From Bacteroidaceae bacterium (GTDB taxonomy: Bacteria > Bacteroidota > Bacteroidia > Bacteroidales > Bacteroidaceae), in NCBI GenBank assembly GCA_017379075.1, contig JAFNXL010000015.1, positions 103,214-167,213 of the forward strand: a stretch of DNA of 64,000 bases. The letters are read 5' to 3'. Positions 7,915 to 17,078 of the stretch are shown in pieces (the stretch's first letter is position 1; each line of letters starts with the position of its first letter). The position numbers and the translations under genes were made by a program. The notes under the pieces were generated by a model. That model was not told where the DNA came from and searched no databases. It saw nothing but the letters and a program-made list of their open reading frames with translations.

Positions 7915-8607
7915 TCATTCATACCATGTTGAATATCTGTTTTGGCATTCAATTTCAGAAGGAATCGAACGGTCAATCCTTTTCAGACTGTCCAATGAGA
8001 TTTTGTGGAATGTAAAATCTACCCAAGGAAGGTTCTTGGATTTACAATTACGCTTGTCAAAAAATATCATGTCGCCTTTCATAATACCCTTGAAGGCGAT
8101 GCTGTCTTGAAATCTGTCAATATGCAACCATTGATGACCGCCCATATCCTTAGCTTCTTGCCAAGAATGTATGCTGATACATATCGGTGAACTGAAGTAT
8201 TGAGTTCCTCTTGTGTCTACACAGAAATAGATGCTGTCATTTGAAACTCTCAAGTCTTTCAACTGAGCCACAAAATAGCCTTGGTAATACCCGTCTTCTC
8301 TCATATCGTCGAAATGGTCTGTGCCACCCCACATATACCCATCTATGAGTCTCCCATCAGTATAATCCAGTTCGATGATTTCAGAGTATAACCCAATCTC
8401 GCATTCCGGCACTGGATTGGAAAGATAGAATGACTTTTTAACAGATGATGTTATTCCATTCACGCCAACAGAATCGGTTGTAAGTTTTTGAGAAGAATAT
8501 GCCAATGGCAAATTTTTCTCTATCGTACCTGAAAAAGTGGTTTTGTACACAGAAAATACAACAAACAGTAATAAGATAGTGGAAAATATTAGGATGAAAC
8601 GTTTCAT
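7915..8607 (-). CDS. Uncharacterised exported protein
   Basis: About 230 residues from the ATG at 8607 (MKRFILIFSTILLLFVVF). An open frame extends to 8661, but that ATG is overlapped by the -7 promoter box (8659-8666), so the inner start is preferred. The N-terminal hydrophobic segment would act as a signal anchor. The remainder includes YTDGRLIDGYMWGGTDHFDD and YFCVDTRGTQYFSSPICI, with no recognised domain. A 244-bp gap separates it from 7670, so it is a separate unit with its own promoter. AT-rich like the four genes beyond. Confidence 0.65.
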   Translation of the reverse strand: MKRFILIFSTILLLFVVFSVYKTTFSGTIEKNLPLAYSSQKLTTDSVGVNGITSSVKKSFYLSNPVPECEIGLYSEIIELDYTDGRLIDGYMWGGTDHFDDMREDGYYQGYFVAQLKDLRVSNDSIYFCVDTRGTQYFSSPICISIHSWQEAKDMGGHQWLHIDRFQDSIAFKGIMKGDMIFFDKRNCKSKNLPWVDFTFHKISLDSLKRIDRSIPSEIECQNRYSTWYE

Positions 8608-8658
8608 AATATAGTTATCTTTGTTCCTATTAATACTTAGACGAGTTTTTTTGTGTCG

Positions 8659-8690
8659 CAAATTTATGGATAATAATTATGCCAACCAAA
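8659..8690 (-). promoter_or_regulatory. Bacteroidetes promoter of the 7915-8607 gene
   Basis: -7 TAAATTTG (8666 to 8659) and -33 TTTG (8690 to 8687) with a 20-bp spacer, close to the full consensus. Confidence 0.75.
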
Positions 8691-8802
8691 AGAATAATAG
8701 TATTTAACACACAAAAACATGGGATTTGATGAATACATCATATACGAGTTGTGAAATGTTACATATTGGGGCTGAAAATGCGTTCAACGTTTGATGTCAT
8801 TC

Positions 8803-8871
8803 GGACGCTGCACGCAGACGTCCCTACCCTCTCATTGCTCATTGCTCACAACTTATAACTCATAACTCAAA
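8803..8871 (+). repeat. Imperfect palindrome plus GCTCA/ACTCA microrepeats
   Basis: A 26-bp sequence (8803-8828) with arms GGACGCTGC and CAGACGTCC recurs identically and in the same orientation at 52035-52060. Bases 8830-8871 are short repeats of the type CTCATTGCTCA and AACTCATAACTC. Inverted counterparts (GATGAGTGATGAG) lie at 9148-9180 on the other side of the 276-bp element. Confidence 0.6.
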
Positions 8872-9147
8872 AATCTGTCGCATCTGCGTCATCCGTGTGC
8901 CAATGAAAATTCTTTACAAAACCGTATTTTTGTATAAATCCAGCAGGAAAGTCGAAAGTGCCCAGTTGGAAAATTTTTATTTCCCTGTTGGAAAATTATT
9001 TTTTCTCAGTTGGAAAATCAAATTTTCGCAGTAGGGCAATATTAGACGACTTTTTGGTTCGCTTTTGAACTATTCCAAGCGGTTTTTGTTCATTTTGACA
9101 CCATGTGCGGTTCGGCAGTTAAAAGTAAAAATGTTTGACAGTGAGCG
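8872..9147 (+). repeat. 276-bp dispersed element, copy A
   Basis: Matches the reverse complement of 52075-52350 along its whole length, with identical total length. Conserved landmarks in order: head AATCTGTCGCATCTGCGTC, ACAAAACCGTATTTTTGTAT, the 22-bp-period array (8944-9031), CGCAGTAGGGCAATATTA, TTTTTGTTCATTTTGA and tail GTAAAAATGTTTGACAGTGA. The central-right part has diverged by substitutions without net length change. It contains no credible ORF and lies between the 7915-8607 gene and waaA. Confidence 0.85.
8944..9031 (+). repeat. 22-bp-period array inside element A, four units
   Basis: Units begin at 8944, 8966, 8988 and 9010. The last three start TTGGAAAAT; the first is a variant (CAGGAAAGT). 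Units hold imperfect hairpins such as GAAAATCAAATTTTC. Confidence 0.8.
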
Positions 9148-9240
9148 ATGAGTGATGAGTCTTGAGTTATGAGTTTTTTCGACAAAAGAACAGAAGGACA
9201 TGTTTTCTCTTTTGAATCTTATGTTCTTATGTCAAATCTC

Positions 9241-9297
9241 ATTGCTCACGGCTCACTACTCACTACTCAAAAATCTGTCGTATTTGCGTCATCGGCG
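9241..9297 (+). repeat. Second GCTCA-microrepeat and head motif
   Basis: CTCATTGCTCAC and ACTCACTACTC are followed by AAAAATCTGTCGTATTTGCG (9272 onward), the same head as in the 276-bp element. The 205-bp element beginning just downstream therefore appears to belong to a related superfamily. Confidence 0.55.
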
Positions 9298-9306
9298 TTC
9301 CATTGT

Positions 9307-9511
9307 CCACATTTGTCAAAAAACAAGAAAAGGGGATTTTGGACCGAGTGAAGAAAATCCAAAAATTACCAACCCTCTTATAGTCAAGCAAATACAAAAC
9401 CATGAAAAACTCTTCGAAAACACACAAAAAAAAGACTTAAGTGTTTCTTGAGTTTTACTTAAGTCTTTCCGAAGTAACACTTAAGTGTTTCTGCAAAAAC
9501 ACTTAAGTGTT
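9307..9511 (+). repeat. 205-bp dispersed element, copy A
   Basis: Matches the reverse complement of 32146-32350, again with identical length. The ends are well conserved (CCACATTTGTCAAAAAA... and the CTTAAG array), while the middle is diverged but alignable (GTGAAGAAA, TATAGTCA). No credible ORF. Confidence 0.8.
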
Positions 9512-9522
9512 ATTTTTGGATA
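9435..9522 (+). repeat. 22-bp-period CTTAAG array, four units
   Basis: ACTTAAGT begins at 9435, 9457, 9479 and 9501, exactly 22 bp apart. The first two units pair as AAAGACTTAAGT and ACTTAAGTCTTT; the last two are each the 14-bp palindrome AACACTTAAGTGTT. The array ends shortly before the waaA stop codon. Confidence 0.85.
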
Positions 9523-9560
9523 AATTTTATGTAAAGATTTTTCGCAGAAGCCAGACGTCA

Positions 9561-10793
9561 CTACACATCCAACTGCAAGGTGCTGAATATGGTTTCTGTG
9601 GCTCCGGCATTGGACTTAATATAGTCGCGACACAACGCTCCCTTCTTTGCACAAAGACGGGGATTGCCCGTAAGTTTGTCCACCAAGGCATTGAACAACG
9701 GCTGGCCGGTTATCTCAAAACAGCCGCCCATTCTGAGCAAATCCTGCGCCTCGCGGAACCCTTTGTTGTTGGGGCCGAACAAAACGGGGATGCCATATAC
9801 CGCCGCTTCAGGCACATTGTGAATGCCGGCACCGAATCCACCACCCACGTATGCCAGATTGCCGTAACGGTATATGCTGCTGAGCAGACCGAAACAGTTG
9901 ATGATGAGGCAATCTGCCTGCGCCACCGTAGCTTCATCGGCCTCGGTATAGCGCACAAAGGGACGTTTCAACTTGGACTCTATGTGCTTCAGATGTGCCT
10001 CATCAATGACATGCGGTGCAAGAATGAGCTTCATCTGCGGATGGTTATTGAAATAGGGGATAATCAGTTCCTCATCCTGCGGCCATGAACTACCAGCCAC
10101 AAAAATGGACTTGGCATCCTTGCCAAAGGTTTCCACCAAGGGCAGTTCGCGGCTCTTGGCCTGGATATCCAGCACGCGGTCAAAACGGGTATCGCCCACA
10201 ATGGTCACATTGTCAGTGATGTGCAACGTGGACAAAAGGCGGGCGCTCTCCTCGTCCTGCACAAAAAAGTGGTCCACAAGACGCAACACGGCAGAGTAGC
10301 CCTTTCCATACCATTTAAAAAACACCTTGTTGGCACGGAAAATGCTGCTGATGCTATATACGGGAATGTTGTAATGCTTGCAAGCCCTGAGAAAGTTCCA
10401 CCAAAACTCATACTTGATGAAAAACGCCATCTCGGGACGCACCAAACGGAAAAAGCTCATGACATTGCCAGGGGTGTCAAACGGCAGATAGCAGATGACA
10501 TCCGCCCCTTCGTAGTTCTTGCGCACCTCGTAACCAGAGGGTGAGAAAAACGTAAGAAGAATCTTATACTCGGGATGCTCCCTGCGGAAACGCTCAATCA
10601 AAGGACGGCCCTGCTCAAACTCGCCTAAACTGGCGGCATGGAACCAGACATAACGGGCATTACGATCAATTTTCTCGCGCAGAATTTTGAACGTATCTAT
10701 GTGGCCACGCACAATGGCGCCCGCCTTCTTATGGAAAGGCGAGACCACTATGACTGCCAGCATATAAAGAAAGATGGCCAGCGAATACATCAT
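9561..10793 (-). CDS. waaA: 3-deoxy-D-manno-octulosonic acid (Kdo) transferase
   Basis: GT30 glycosyltransferase (KdtA) that adds Kdo from CMP-Kdo to the lipid A precursor on the inner face of the inner membrane, essential for LPS core assembly. The 410 residues match the family size. An N-terminal membrane anchor (residues 2-19) is followed by the Rossmann-like N domain with [10 protein letters not shown], where E58 aligns with the catalytic glutamate of the family. The second domain carries [14 protein letters not shown] and the CMP-Kdo site region [20 protein letters not shown]. Its ATG overlaps the gltX stop (ATGA at 10793-10790), so the two genes are translationally coupled. Confidence 0.95.
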   Translation of the reverse strand: MMYSLAIFLYMLAVIVVSPFHKKAGAIVRGHIDTFKILREKIDRNARYVWFHAASLGEFEQGRPLIERFRREHPEYKILLTFFSPSGYEVRKNYEGADVICYLPFDTPGNVMSFFRLVRPEMAFFIKYEFWWNFLRACKHYNIPVYSISSIFRANKVFFKWYGKGYSAVLRLVDHFFVQDEESARLLSTLHITDNVTIVGDTRFDRVLDIQAKSRELPLVETFGKDAKSIFVAGSSWPQDEELIIPYFNNHPQMKLILAPHVIDEAHLKHIESKLKRPFVRYTEADEATVAQADCLIINCFGLLSSIYRYGNLAYVGGGFGAGIHNVPEAAVYGIPVLFGPNNKGFREAQDLLRMGGCFEITGQPLFNALVDKLTGNPRLCAKKGALCRDYIKSNAGATETIFSTLQLDV

Positions 10794-12352
10794 CCAAGCG
10801 TGTCTATGGCAAACTGCATTCTGCGCAGTGTTTCCTCGCGTCCGAGGAACGCACTGAGTTCATACATGTCAGGTCCCTGGCCAGCACCTACCAGACAGAT
10901 GCGCCAAGCATTCCAGGGACGCATGCCGTTCTCTTCGGTCCAGGCATCCACCACTTGCTTCTGGCCTTCCACGGAGAATTCCTCTATACCGGAAAGCACT
11001 TCCGCAAGCTGCTTCATCTCAGTGGCTGTACCCTCCTTCCAGTTCTTGCGTACAAACTTGTCCTCGCGGTCTATGCTGTCCGGTGCCACAAAGAAGAAGC
11101 GCACCAAGGGCCACAGGTCGCTGACGAAGCTGATGTTGCGCTTTTTCTTGTTGCCCTCGCCGTCAGTGTATTCGATAACCTTGAGTTTCATCATACGCAC
11201 CACCTCGGCCATTTTCTCTGGGGTGGAAACAATTCCGTTCTCCTCGAGAATCTTCTGCAGGGAAGGCCCCCAAGCCTCATCGGGCTGGTTCACCAAATAC
11301 TGGTGGTTGAACCATGCAGCCTTGACATAATCGAAACGGGCACCGTTGCGCGAACACTTGCCAAGGTCGAACAACTGTATGAGTTCTTCCATGGAAAGCA
11401 CCTCGCTATGGTCGTTACCGGGATTCCATCCGAGCAGGGCAAGGAAATTGACAACGGCCTGGGGCAGATAGCCTTTCTCACGATAGCCGCTACTTACCTC
11501 TCCACTCTTGGGATCGTGCCATTCCAAGGGGAAGACGGGGAAGCCCAGCTTGTCTCCATCGCGCTTGCTCAACTTGCCATTTCCGACAGGCTTTAGCAAC
11601 AAGGGGAGATGGGCGAAACGGGGCATGGTGTCGGTCCAGCCGAATGCCTCATAAAGCAGTACATGCAAGGGCGCGCTGGGCAGCCACTCCTCGCCACGGA
11701 TAACGTGGGTAACTTCCATGAGGTGGTCATCCACGATATTGGCCAAGTGGTAGGTGGGCAACTGATCTGCGCTCTTGTAAAGCACCTTGTCATCCAGGAT
11801 GCTTGAGTTTATAATCACCTCGCCACGGATTATGTCGTCTACCAGCACTTCCCTACCGGGCTCAATGAGAAAACGCACCACATACTGATGTCCCTCGGCA
11901 ATGAGGCGTTCCACCTCTGAAGCGGAAAGGGAAAGTGAATTGCGCATCTGCATGCGTGTGGTGGCATCGTATTGGAAATTCTCTATTTCCTTGCGCTTGG
12001 CATCCAATTCCTCGGGAGTGTCGAAAGCCACATAGGCCTTTCCGGCATCGAGCAACTGGTTTACATATTGCTTATAAATCTCACGACGCTCACTCTGGCG
12101 GTATGGACCATACTGTCCGCCAATGCCAACGCCTTCGTCGAACTGTATTCCCAACCATTTGAAAGATTCTATGATATATTCCTCGGCTCCGGGAACAAAG
12201 CGGGTAGAATCGGTATCTTCTATACGCAGGATCATATCGCCGCCGTGCTGGCGGGCAAAAAGATAGTTATACAATGCTGTACGGACACCGCCAATATGCA
12301 AGGGTCCCGTTGGACTTGGAGCGAATCGAACTCGTACTTTTCTATCAGACAT
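10790..12352 (-). CDS. gltX: Glutamate-tRNA ligase
   Basis: Class I aminoacyl-tRNA synthetase charging tRNA-Glu with glutamate in the cytoplasm, about 520 residues. HIGH-type motif PLHIGG lies near the N terminus within [14 protein letters not shown], and the KMSKS-type motif reads KLSKRDGD. The start at 12352 ([16 protein letters not shown]) is chosen because the longer frame to 12376 begins at the promoter -7 element. It is first in a two-gene unit with waaA. Whether it is discriminating for tRNA-Glu or also charges tRNA-Gln cannot be told from the sequence by eye. Confidence 0.96.
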   Translation of the reverse strand: MSDRKVRVRFAPSPTGPLHIGGVRTALYNYLFARQHGGDMILRIEDTDSTRFVPGAEEYIIESFKWLGIQFDEGVGIGGQYGPYRQSERREIYKQYVNQLLDAGKAYVAFDTPEELDAKRKEIENFQYDATTRMQMRNSLSLSASEVERLIAEGHQYVVRFLIEPGREVLVDDIIRGEVIINSSILDDKVLYKSADQLPTYHLANIVDDHLMEVTHVIRGEEWLPSAPLHVLLYEAFGWTDTMPRFAHLPLLLKPVGNGKLSKRDGDKLGFPVFPLEWHDPKSGEVSSGYREKGYLPQAVVNFLALLGWNPGNDHSEVLSMEELIQLFDLGKCSRNGARFDYVKAAWFNHQYLVNQPDEAWGPSLQKILEENGIVSTPEKMAEVVRMMKLKVIEYTDGEGNKKKRNISFVSDLWPLVRFFFVAPDSIDREDKFVRKNWKEGTATEMKQLAEVLSGIEEFSVEGQKQVVDAWTEENGMRPWNAWRICLVGAGQGPDMYELSAFLGREETLRRMQFAIDTLG

Positions 12353-12375
12353 AATGTTTTTTTTAATTATTCGCA

Positions 12376-12383
12376 CAAAATTA
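12376..12383 (-). promoter_or_regulatory. Bacteroidetes -7 box of gltX-waaA
   Basis: TAATTTTG on the minus strand, 24 bp before the chosen gltX start; divergent to the pgpH promoter. Confidence 0.65.
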
Positions 12384-12416
12384 CACTTTTTTTTTTACAT
12401 AACGGATATTTTTTCG

Positions 12417-12424
12417 TATTTTCG
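12417..12424 (+). promoter_or_regulatory. Probable -7 box of pgpH
   Basis: TATTTTCG, one mismatch to TAnnTTTG, 25 bp before the ATG at 12449. Confidence 0.45.
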
Positions 12425-12448
12425 CAATCAATAAAGTAAAAACGAAAT

Positions 12449-14554
12449 ATGAGCAGGAATCATCACTATCGCACGCTTCACACACGCGACTATCTATACA
12501 GGCTGGCATTCTGTGTCATCTCTGTCACCATTCTGGTTCTGGGCATGCCCACAGAACAGAAAATAGGACATGACTACAAACTGGGTGAACCTTGGGACGA
12601 CAGTCCCGTCATTGCGACAGACAGCTTCCGCATCTGGAAGTCGGACGAGACACTGGCCAGGGAGCGTGACAGCCTGCTACAGTTCTATGAGCCCTACTTT
12701 GAGATAAACCAGTCTGTCCAAGACGAGCAGATTGCCGCATTCAAGGAAGATTTCAAAATGAACCATCCCGATGTGCCCGAACATTACATGAAGCACATAC
12801 AGGAGAAACTGGCCGAAATCTACCGCAGGGGCGTAATGGAGGTATCAGATTATGACGAGATGAAGGAAGAAGAGGTTCAATATGTCAGACTTTACGCCGA
12901 AAACGAAGCCATAGGCTGTCCTCTGCAGAACCTGTTCACCCCAAAGACCGCTTACGAATTTGTCATGGATGAAAAGGACACGCTGCATTATGCACTTTTC
13001 CATCTGCAACATTTGGACCTGACCCGCTTCATCAGCAGCAACCTGCGCTTTGACATTGAAAAATCACAACAGCAACGGCAGGAGCTTAACGATTATCTGA
13101 TTCCGTACATAGGACGAGTGAAGGTGGGCGAAAAAATTGTGGACCGCGGCCAGATTGTGGACGAATATACATATAATGTACTGAACTCACTGGAAAAGCA
13201 CCAACAGGAGCGTTCCAAGACCACAGCGGAAAGGTTGTCACGATTGGGCGGGCGCATACTTTATGCCTCCATCATGTCACTGTTCCTGCTACTCTACTTC
13301 CAACAGTTCCGCAACGACTATTTGGAGCGGTTGCGCACAGTGGTGTTTGTTACATGCCTGTACCTCATATTCCCGCTGATCACCTATGCGCTTGTACAGC
13401 ACAAGTTGATGAACGTGCTGGTGATTCCCTATTGCATTCTGCCCATCTTCGTGCGCATCTTCTTGGACTCACGTACGGCCTTTGTAACGCACATCATTAC
13501 CCTCTTCACCTGCGCCATAGCACTGTCCAACCCGTTTGAATTTCTTGTGATCCAAGCCTTTGCCGGACTTACCGCCAGCTATAGCCTGAGGCAACTGACA
13601 CAACGCAGCGACCTGTTCACCACTGTGGTGCTTGTAATCATCTCCACCTATGCCACCCATTTCTGTCTGGACCTCATTGACGGCCTTTTCTTCGAGGGCA
13701 AGGCCATAGAGGTATGGGACTACATTTATCTTGGCATAGCCGGAATCCTCAGCACAATTTCCTACTTGTTGATTTTCGCCATCGAGCGCCTGTTCGGATT
13801 TACATCCAACGTAACCCTGGTGGAACTGTCCAACATCAACAACCAGATTCTGCGCCGGCTGAGCGAAGAAGCTCCCGGCACATTCCAGCACACCATGCAG
13901 GTGGCAAACCTTGCCGCAGAAGTGGCAAACCACATCGGGGCAAAAAGCCAGCTGGTGCGTACCGGAGCATTATATCATGACATAGGAAAACTGGAAAATC
14001 CCGTGTTCTTTACAGAGAACCAGACCGGGGTGAATCCGCACGAAGGTCTTTCCCTGGAAGAAAGCGCACAAATCATCATAGGCCATGTCCGTGATGGTCT
14101 GAGACTGGCAGAAAAGCACAAGCTGCCCAAAGTCATCATGGACTTCATCTGTACCCACCACGGAAAGAGCATGGCAAAATACTTCTACATCTCGTACAAG
14201 AACCAGTTCCCCGACAAGGAGATTGATGAAACGCTGTTCACCTATCCCGGCCCCAATCCGGCCACTACGGAACAAGCCATCCTTATGATGGCCGACGGTG
14301 TGGAAGCCGCGTCAAGAAGCTTGCCGTCGTACACAGAAGAAAGCATCAGCGCACTGGTGGACAAGATTATTGACGGACAGATTAGGGAGGGATACTTCAA
14401 CCAGTGCCCCATCACCTTCCTGGACATCCAAGCGGCAAAAGAGGTGTTCAAATCCAAACTGAAGACCATCTACCACACACGCATCAGCTATCCGGAACTG
14501 AAACCGGCAGCCGAAGAAGCGCCAAAGAAAAAGAAGAGAAAACTCAAGTTTTAG
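12449..14554 (+). CDS. pgpH: 7TM-HD (PgpH-family) phosphohydrolase
   Basis: Polytopic membrane protein with a cytoplasmic HD phosphohydrolase domain. The family member PgpH of Listeria hydrolyses cyclic di-AMP; the same activity here is inferred. Order: one N-terminal helix (about 20-36), a large extracytoplasmic 7TMR-HDED region (about 40-260), a bundle of seven hydrophobic helices (about 270-460), and the HD domain. Metal-binding residues include the His of QHTMQVANLA (about 480), HD in ALYHDIGKLENP (about 509-510), CTHHGKS near 570 and DGVEAASRS near 615. The tail is basic (KKKKRKLKF). The 701-residue length fits the family. It is divergent from gltX and converges on priA. Confidence 0.9.
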   Translation: MSRNHHYRTLHTRDYLYRLAFCVISVTILVLGMPTEQKIGHDYKLGEPWDDSPVIATDSFRIWKSDETLARERDSLLQFYEPYFEINQSVQDEQIAAFKEDFKMNHPDVPEHYMKHIQEKLAEIYRRGVMEVSDYDEMKEEEVQYVRLYAENEAIGCPLQNLFTPKTAYEFVMDEKDTLHYALFHLQHLDLTRFISSNLRFDIEKSQQQRQELNDYLIPYIGRVKVGEKIVDRGQIVDEYTYNVLNSLEKHQQERSKTTAERLSRLGGRILYASIMSLFLLLYFQQFRNDYLERLRTVVFVTCLYLIFPLITYALVQHKLMNVLVIPYCILPIFVRIFLDSRTAFVTHIITLFTCAIALSNPFEFLVIQAFAGLTASYSLRQLTQRSDLFTTVVLVIISTYATHFCLDLIDGLFFEGKAIEVWDYIYLGIAGILSTISYLLIFAIERLFGFTSNVTLVELSNINNQILRRLSEEAPGTFQHTMQVANLAAEVANHIGAKSQLVRTGALYHDIGKLENPVFFTENQTGVNPHEGLSLEESAQIIIGHVRDGLRLAEKHKLPKVIMDFICTHHGKSMAKYFYISYKNQFPDKEIDETLFTYPGPNPATTEQAILMMADGVEAASRSLPSYTEESISALVDKIIDGQIREGYFNQCPITFLDIQAAKEVFKSKLKTIYHTRISYPELKPAAEEAPKKKKRKLKF

Positions 14555-14555
14555 G

Positions 14556-14579
14556 GTGGTGCTAATTTAGTACCACTTC
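14556..14579 (+). terminator. Small hairpin between converging pgpH and priA
   Basis: GTGGTGC and GTACCAC form an imperfect stem directly after the pgpH stop in a 31-bp convergent gap. Only a weak T-run; a possible bidirectional terminator. Confidence 0.35.
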
Positions 14580-14585
14580 CTCTCA

Positions 14586-17057
14586 TCATTCCACATCGTA
14601 ATAGACTTGTGCGGAATGATATTGGGGTTGTGAAAGCAGGTAACGCTGGATTTGCAACAGGCGTTCCCGCGCTTCGTTCATGGGGGCGGAAAGTTCCATC
14701 TTAAGCACAACCTTACGGATATACATCAGTTGTACGCGAGAGACAAACGGTGTGTCCGGCCCCATCACACGATGGGCAAACACCTGACGCATAATAGTGG
14801 CAAGTTCATGGGAAAGTTTTTCCACCACATGTTCGTTACGATGCTTCACATATACATAAATCAGACGGCAATGAGGGGGAAAGTTAAAGAGTTCACGTTC
14901 CTGCATCTGTTCCCGGAATAAGGATTCGTAATCGTTCTCCACCACCTGTCTTACCACCGGCGATTCCACATCTCGCGTCTGCAAGATGACAAGTCCCTGT
15001 TGGTTGCGTCTGCCGGCACGCCCTGCCACCTGGGCCATCATCTGAAACGCCCGCTCATAACTACGGAAATCTGGCTGGTTAAGCATGGTATCGGCATTGA
15101 GGATACCGACCACACTTACACGGTCAAAGTCGAGTCCTTTCGTTACCATCTGCGTGCCCACCAGGATATCTGTCTCGCCCTGCTGGAAGTCATGCAGAAT
15201 CTGCTCATAGTTCAAGCGGCTACGGGTTGTATCCAAATCCATGCGAGCCACTCGCGCCTGAGGGAAGTATTCCTTTATCAAATCCTCAATACGCTCCGTA
15301 CCATAACCATGGCTCTTGATGTTAGCCTCCTCACAATTGGGACATTGTGCGGGTACAGGATAAACCGACCCGCAATAATGGCAAGCCAACTGATGGGTGT
15401 TCTTATGATAAGTGAGACTTACATCGCAGTTCTGGCATCTGGGAACCCATCCACATACATCACACTCGACCGTAGGAGCATATCCACGGCGGTTCTGGAA
15501 AAGGATGACCTGCTGGCGTTGTTCTAAGGCCGCTTGTATGGTCTCAAGAAGTTGCGGACTGAAAGGGCCTTTCATCAGACGCTTCCGCTGAAGTTCCTTC
15601 ACATCCACTACCTCTATACGGGGCAACTGTACATTCTGGAATCGTGTTTTCAGAGCGACAAATCCGTATTTTCCAGACTGTACATTATAATAACTTTCCA
15701 GACAAGGCGTGGCGGAACCCAACAGCACCTTTGCCCCACTCTGATGGGCAAGCATTATGGCAGCATTGCGGGCATGATAACGAGGGGCCGGGTCTTTCTG
15801 CTTGAAACTTTGCTCGTGCTCTTCGTCAATGATAACCAGCCCCAGGTTTTTAAACGGAAGGAAAATGCTGCTTCGGACACCCAAAAGTATATCATAAGGC
15901 TTTTCGGACAGCATTTTCTGATATACCTCCACACGTTCCGCATCGGGGTAACGGGAATGATATACACCCAAGCGGTTTCCGAATATCCGCTTCAATCTTT
16001 CGGTTAGCTGCGTTGTCAGCACAATCTCGGGAAGGAGATAAAGCACCTGTTTGCCTTGGTCCAAAGTCTGTTTGATAAGATGAGTGTAAACCTCGGTCTT
16101 ACCACTGCTGGTGACACCATGTAAAAGACAGACCGGCCGGCGGGTCCACTCTTCGCGGATGCTTTCCAAGGCCTGTGTCTGAGCATCGCTCAGCGCATGC
16201 AAAAAGATTTCCCCTTCCATGTCAGAAGAGTCCAATCTGCCGACTTGGCGGTCATAGGTTTCAAATATGCCTTTAGTACGAAGTGCATTGAATGCAGATA
16301 GCGGACTGCCGGCAACGGCTTGCATAAGCTGGGATTTGGACACTTCTTTTAACAAGACCCGATTTTGCATTTTTATAGCAAATGCCGCTTCAGAGAGTGT
16401 CAGGTATGCCTGCAACAGCTCAAATTGTTTGGGGGAACGTTTTTCCAGCGTATCATAAAGCTGAACCAGTTTTGTCTCATCAAAAAAGTCTTCGGACAAT
16501 CGGACACAATGCAGGAGCCGGGGCTTATACAGACGACGAACCTCTTCCTTGATCACGACAGCACCCATGTCCAAAAGGCGGCGGACTACCGGCAGCACAT
16601 TCTGTAAGTCAGTGCTGCGCTGTAATTCGCCAATCTTCTTCCCATTGCCCTCTGAAAGGACATCCATGACCAGTTGTTCTGACGGTTTCAACGGATGCTC
16701 GGCTTCAAAATCCATATTGGATTCCACCACACTTTCACTTTCGAGTTTCAAGCCAGAAGGTAAAGCAGCCTTGTAGACCTCGCCAATGCTACACAAATAG
16801 TAATCTGCAATCCACTGCCAAAGCTTCAATTGATCGGGCAACAATATCGGTGTCTGGTCCAGCAGTTCCAAGATGTCCTTAGTGGCATAATCTGGTTTTA
16901 CATTGTGCAAACGCATCACTATGGCTGTATACACCTTTCGGGTGCCAAAAGGCACCAAAACACGACAGCCGACCTGGACATTAAGTTCCAAGTCGGCTGG
17001 TATATTATAGGTGTACACTCCGTCTAAAGGCAGAGGCAAAACAACATCTGCATACAT
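14586..17057 (-). CDS. priA: Primosomal protein N' (PriA helicase)
   Basis: Superfamily 2 DNA helicase that restarts stalled replication forks by loading the primosome. The 823 residues show the N-terminal fork-binding domain (VVLPLPLDGVYTYNIP), the helicase Walker A in LLHGVTSSGKTEVY, DEEH box in VIIDEEHEQSF, and motif III GSATPCLES. The zinc-binding insertion is intact with paired cysteines (CDVCGW, CQNCDV, CHYCGS, CPNCEE), and motif VI-like VAGRAGR follows. It begins 21 bp after the porN stop on the same strand, so it may be read through from the T9SS operon. That association is probably positional rather than functional. Confidence 0.96.
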   Translation of the reverse strand: MYADVVLPLPLDGVYTYNIPADLELNVQVGCRVLVPFGTRKVYTAIVMRLHNVKPDYATKDILELLDQTPILLPDQLKLWQWIADYYLCSIGEVYKAALPSGLKLESESVVESNMDFEAEHPLKPSEQLVMDVLSEGNGKKIGELQRSTDLQNVLPVVRRLLDMGAVVIKEEVRRLYKPRLLHCVRLSEDFFDETKLVQLYDTLEKRSPKQFELLQAYLTLSEAAFAIKMQNRVLLKEVSKSQLMQAVAGSPLSAFNALRTKGIFETYDRQVGRLDSSDMEGEIFLHALSDAQTQALESIREEWTRRPVCLLHGVTSSGKTEVYTHLIKQTLDQGKQVLYLLPEIVLTTQLTERLKRIFGNRLGVYHSRYPDAERVEVYQKMLSEKPYDILLGVRSSIFLPFKNLGLVIIDEEHEQSFKQKDPAPRYHARNAAIMLAHQSGAKVLLGSATPCLESYYNVQSGKYGFVALKTRFQNVQLPRIEVVDVKELQRKRLMKGPFSPQLLETIQAALEQRQQVILFQNRRGYAPTVECDVCGWVPRCQNCDVSLTYHKNTHQLACHYCGSVYPVPAQCPNCEEANIKSHGYGTERIEDLIKEYFPQARVARMDLDTTRSRLNYEQILHDFQQGETDILVGTQMVTKGLDFDRVSVVGILNADTMLNQPDFRSYERAFQMMAQVAGRAGRRNQQGLVILQTRDVESPVVRQVVENDYESLFREQMQERELFNFPPHCRLIYVYVKHRNEHVVEKLSHELATIMRQVFAHRVMGPDTPFVSRVQLMYIRKVVLKMELSAPMNEARERLLQIQRYLLSQPQYHSAQVYYDVE

Positions 17058-17078
17058 ATTTGTGTGCGGTTCAAAAAA

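Noticed and set aside
9200-9451. 83-codon plus-strand frame
   Set aside because: Composed of microrepeats and the 205-bp element; the homologous copy at 32146-32350 does not conserve it.
8944-9511. CRISPR array
   Set aside because: Units are contiguous 22-bp repeats with internal decay, no unique spacers of constant length, and no cas genes nearby.
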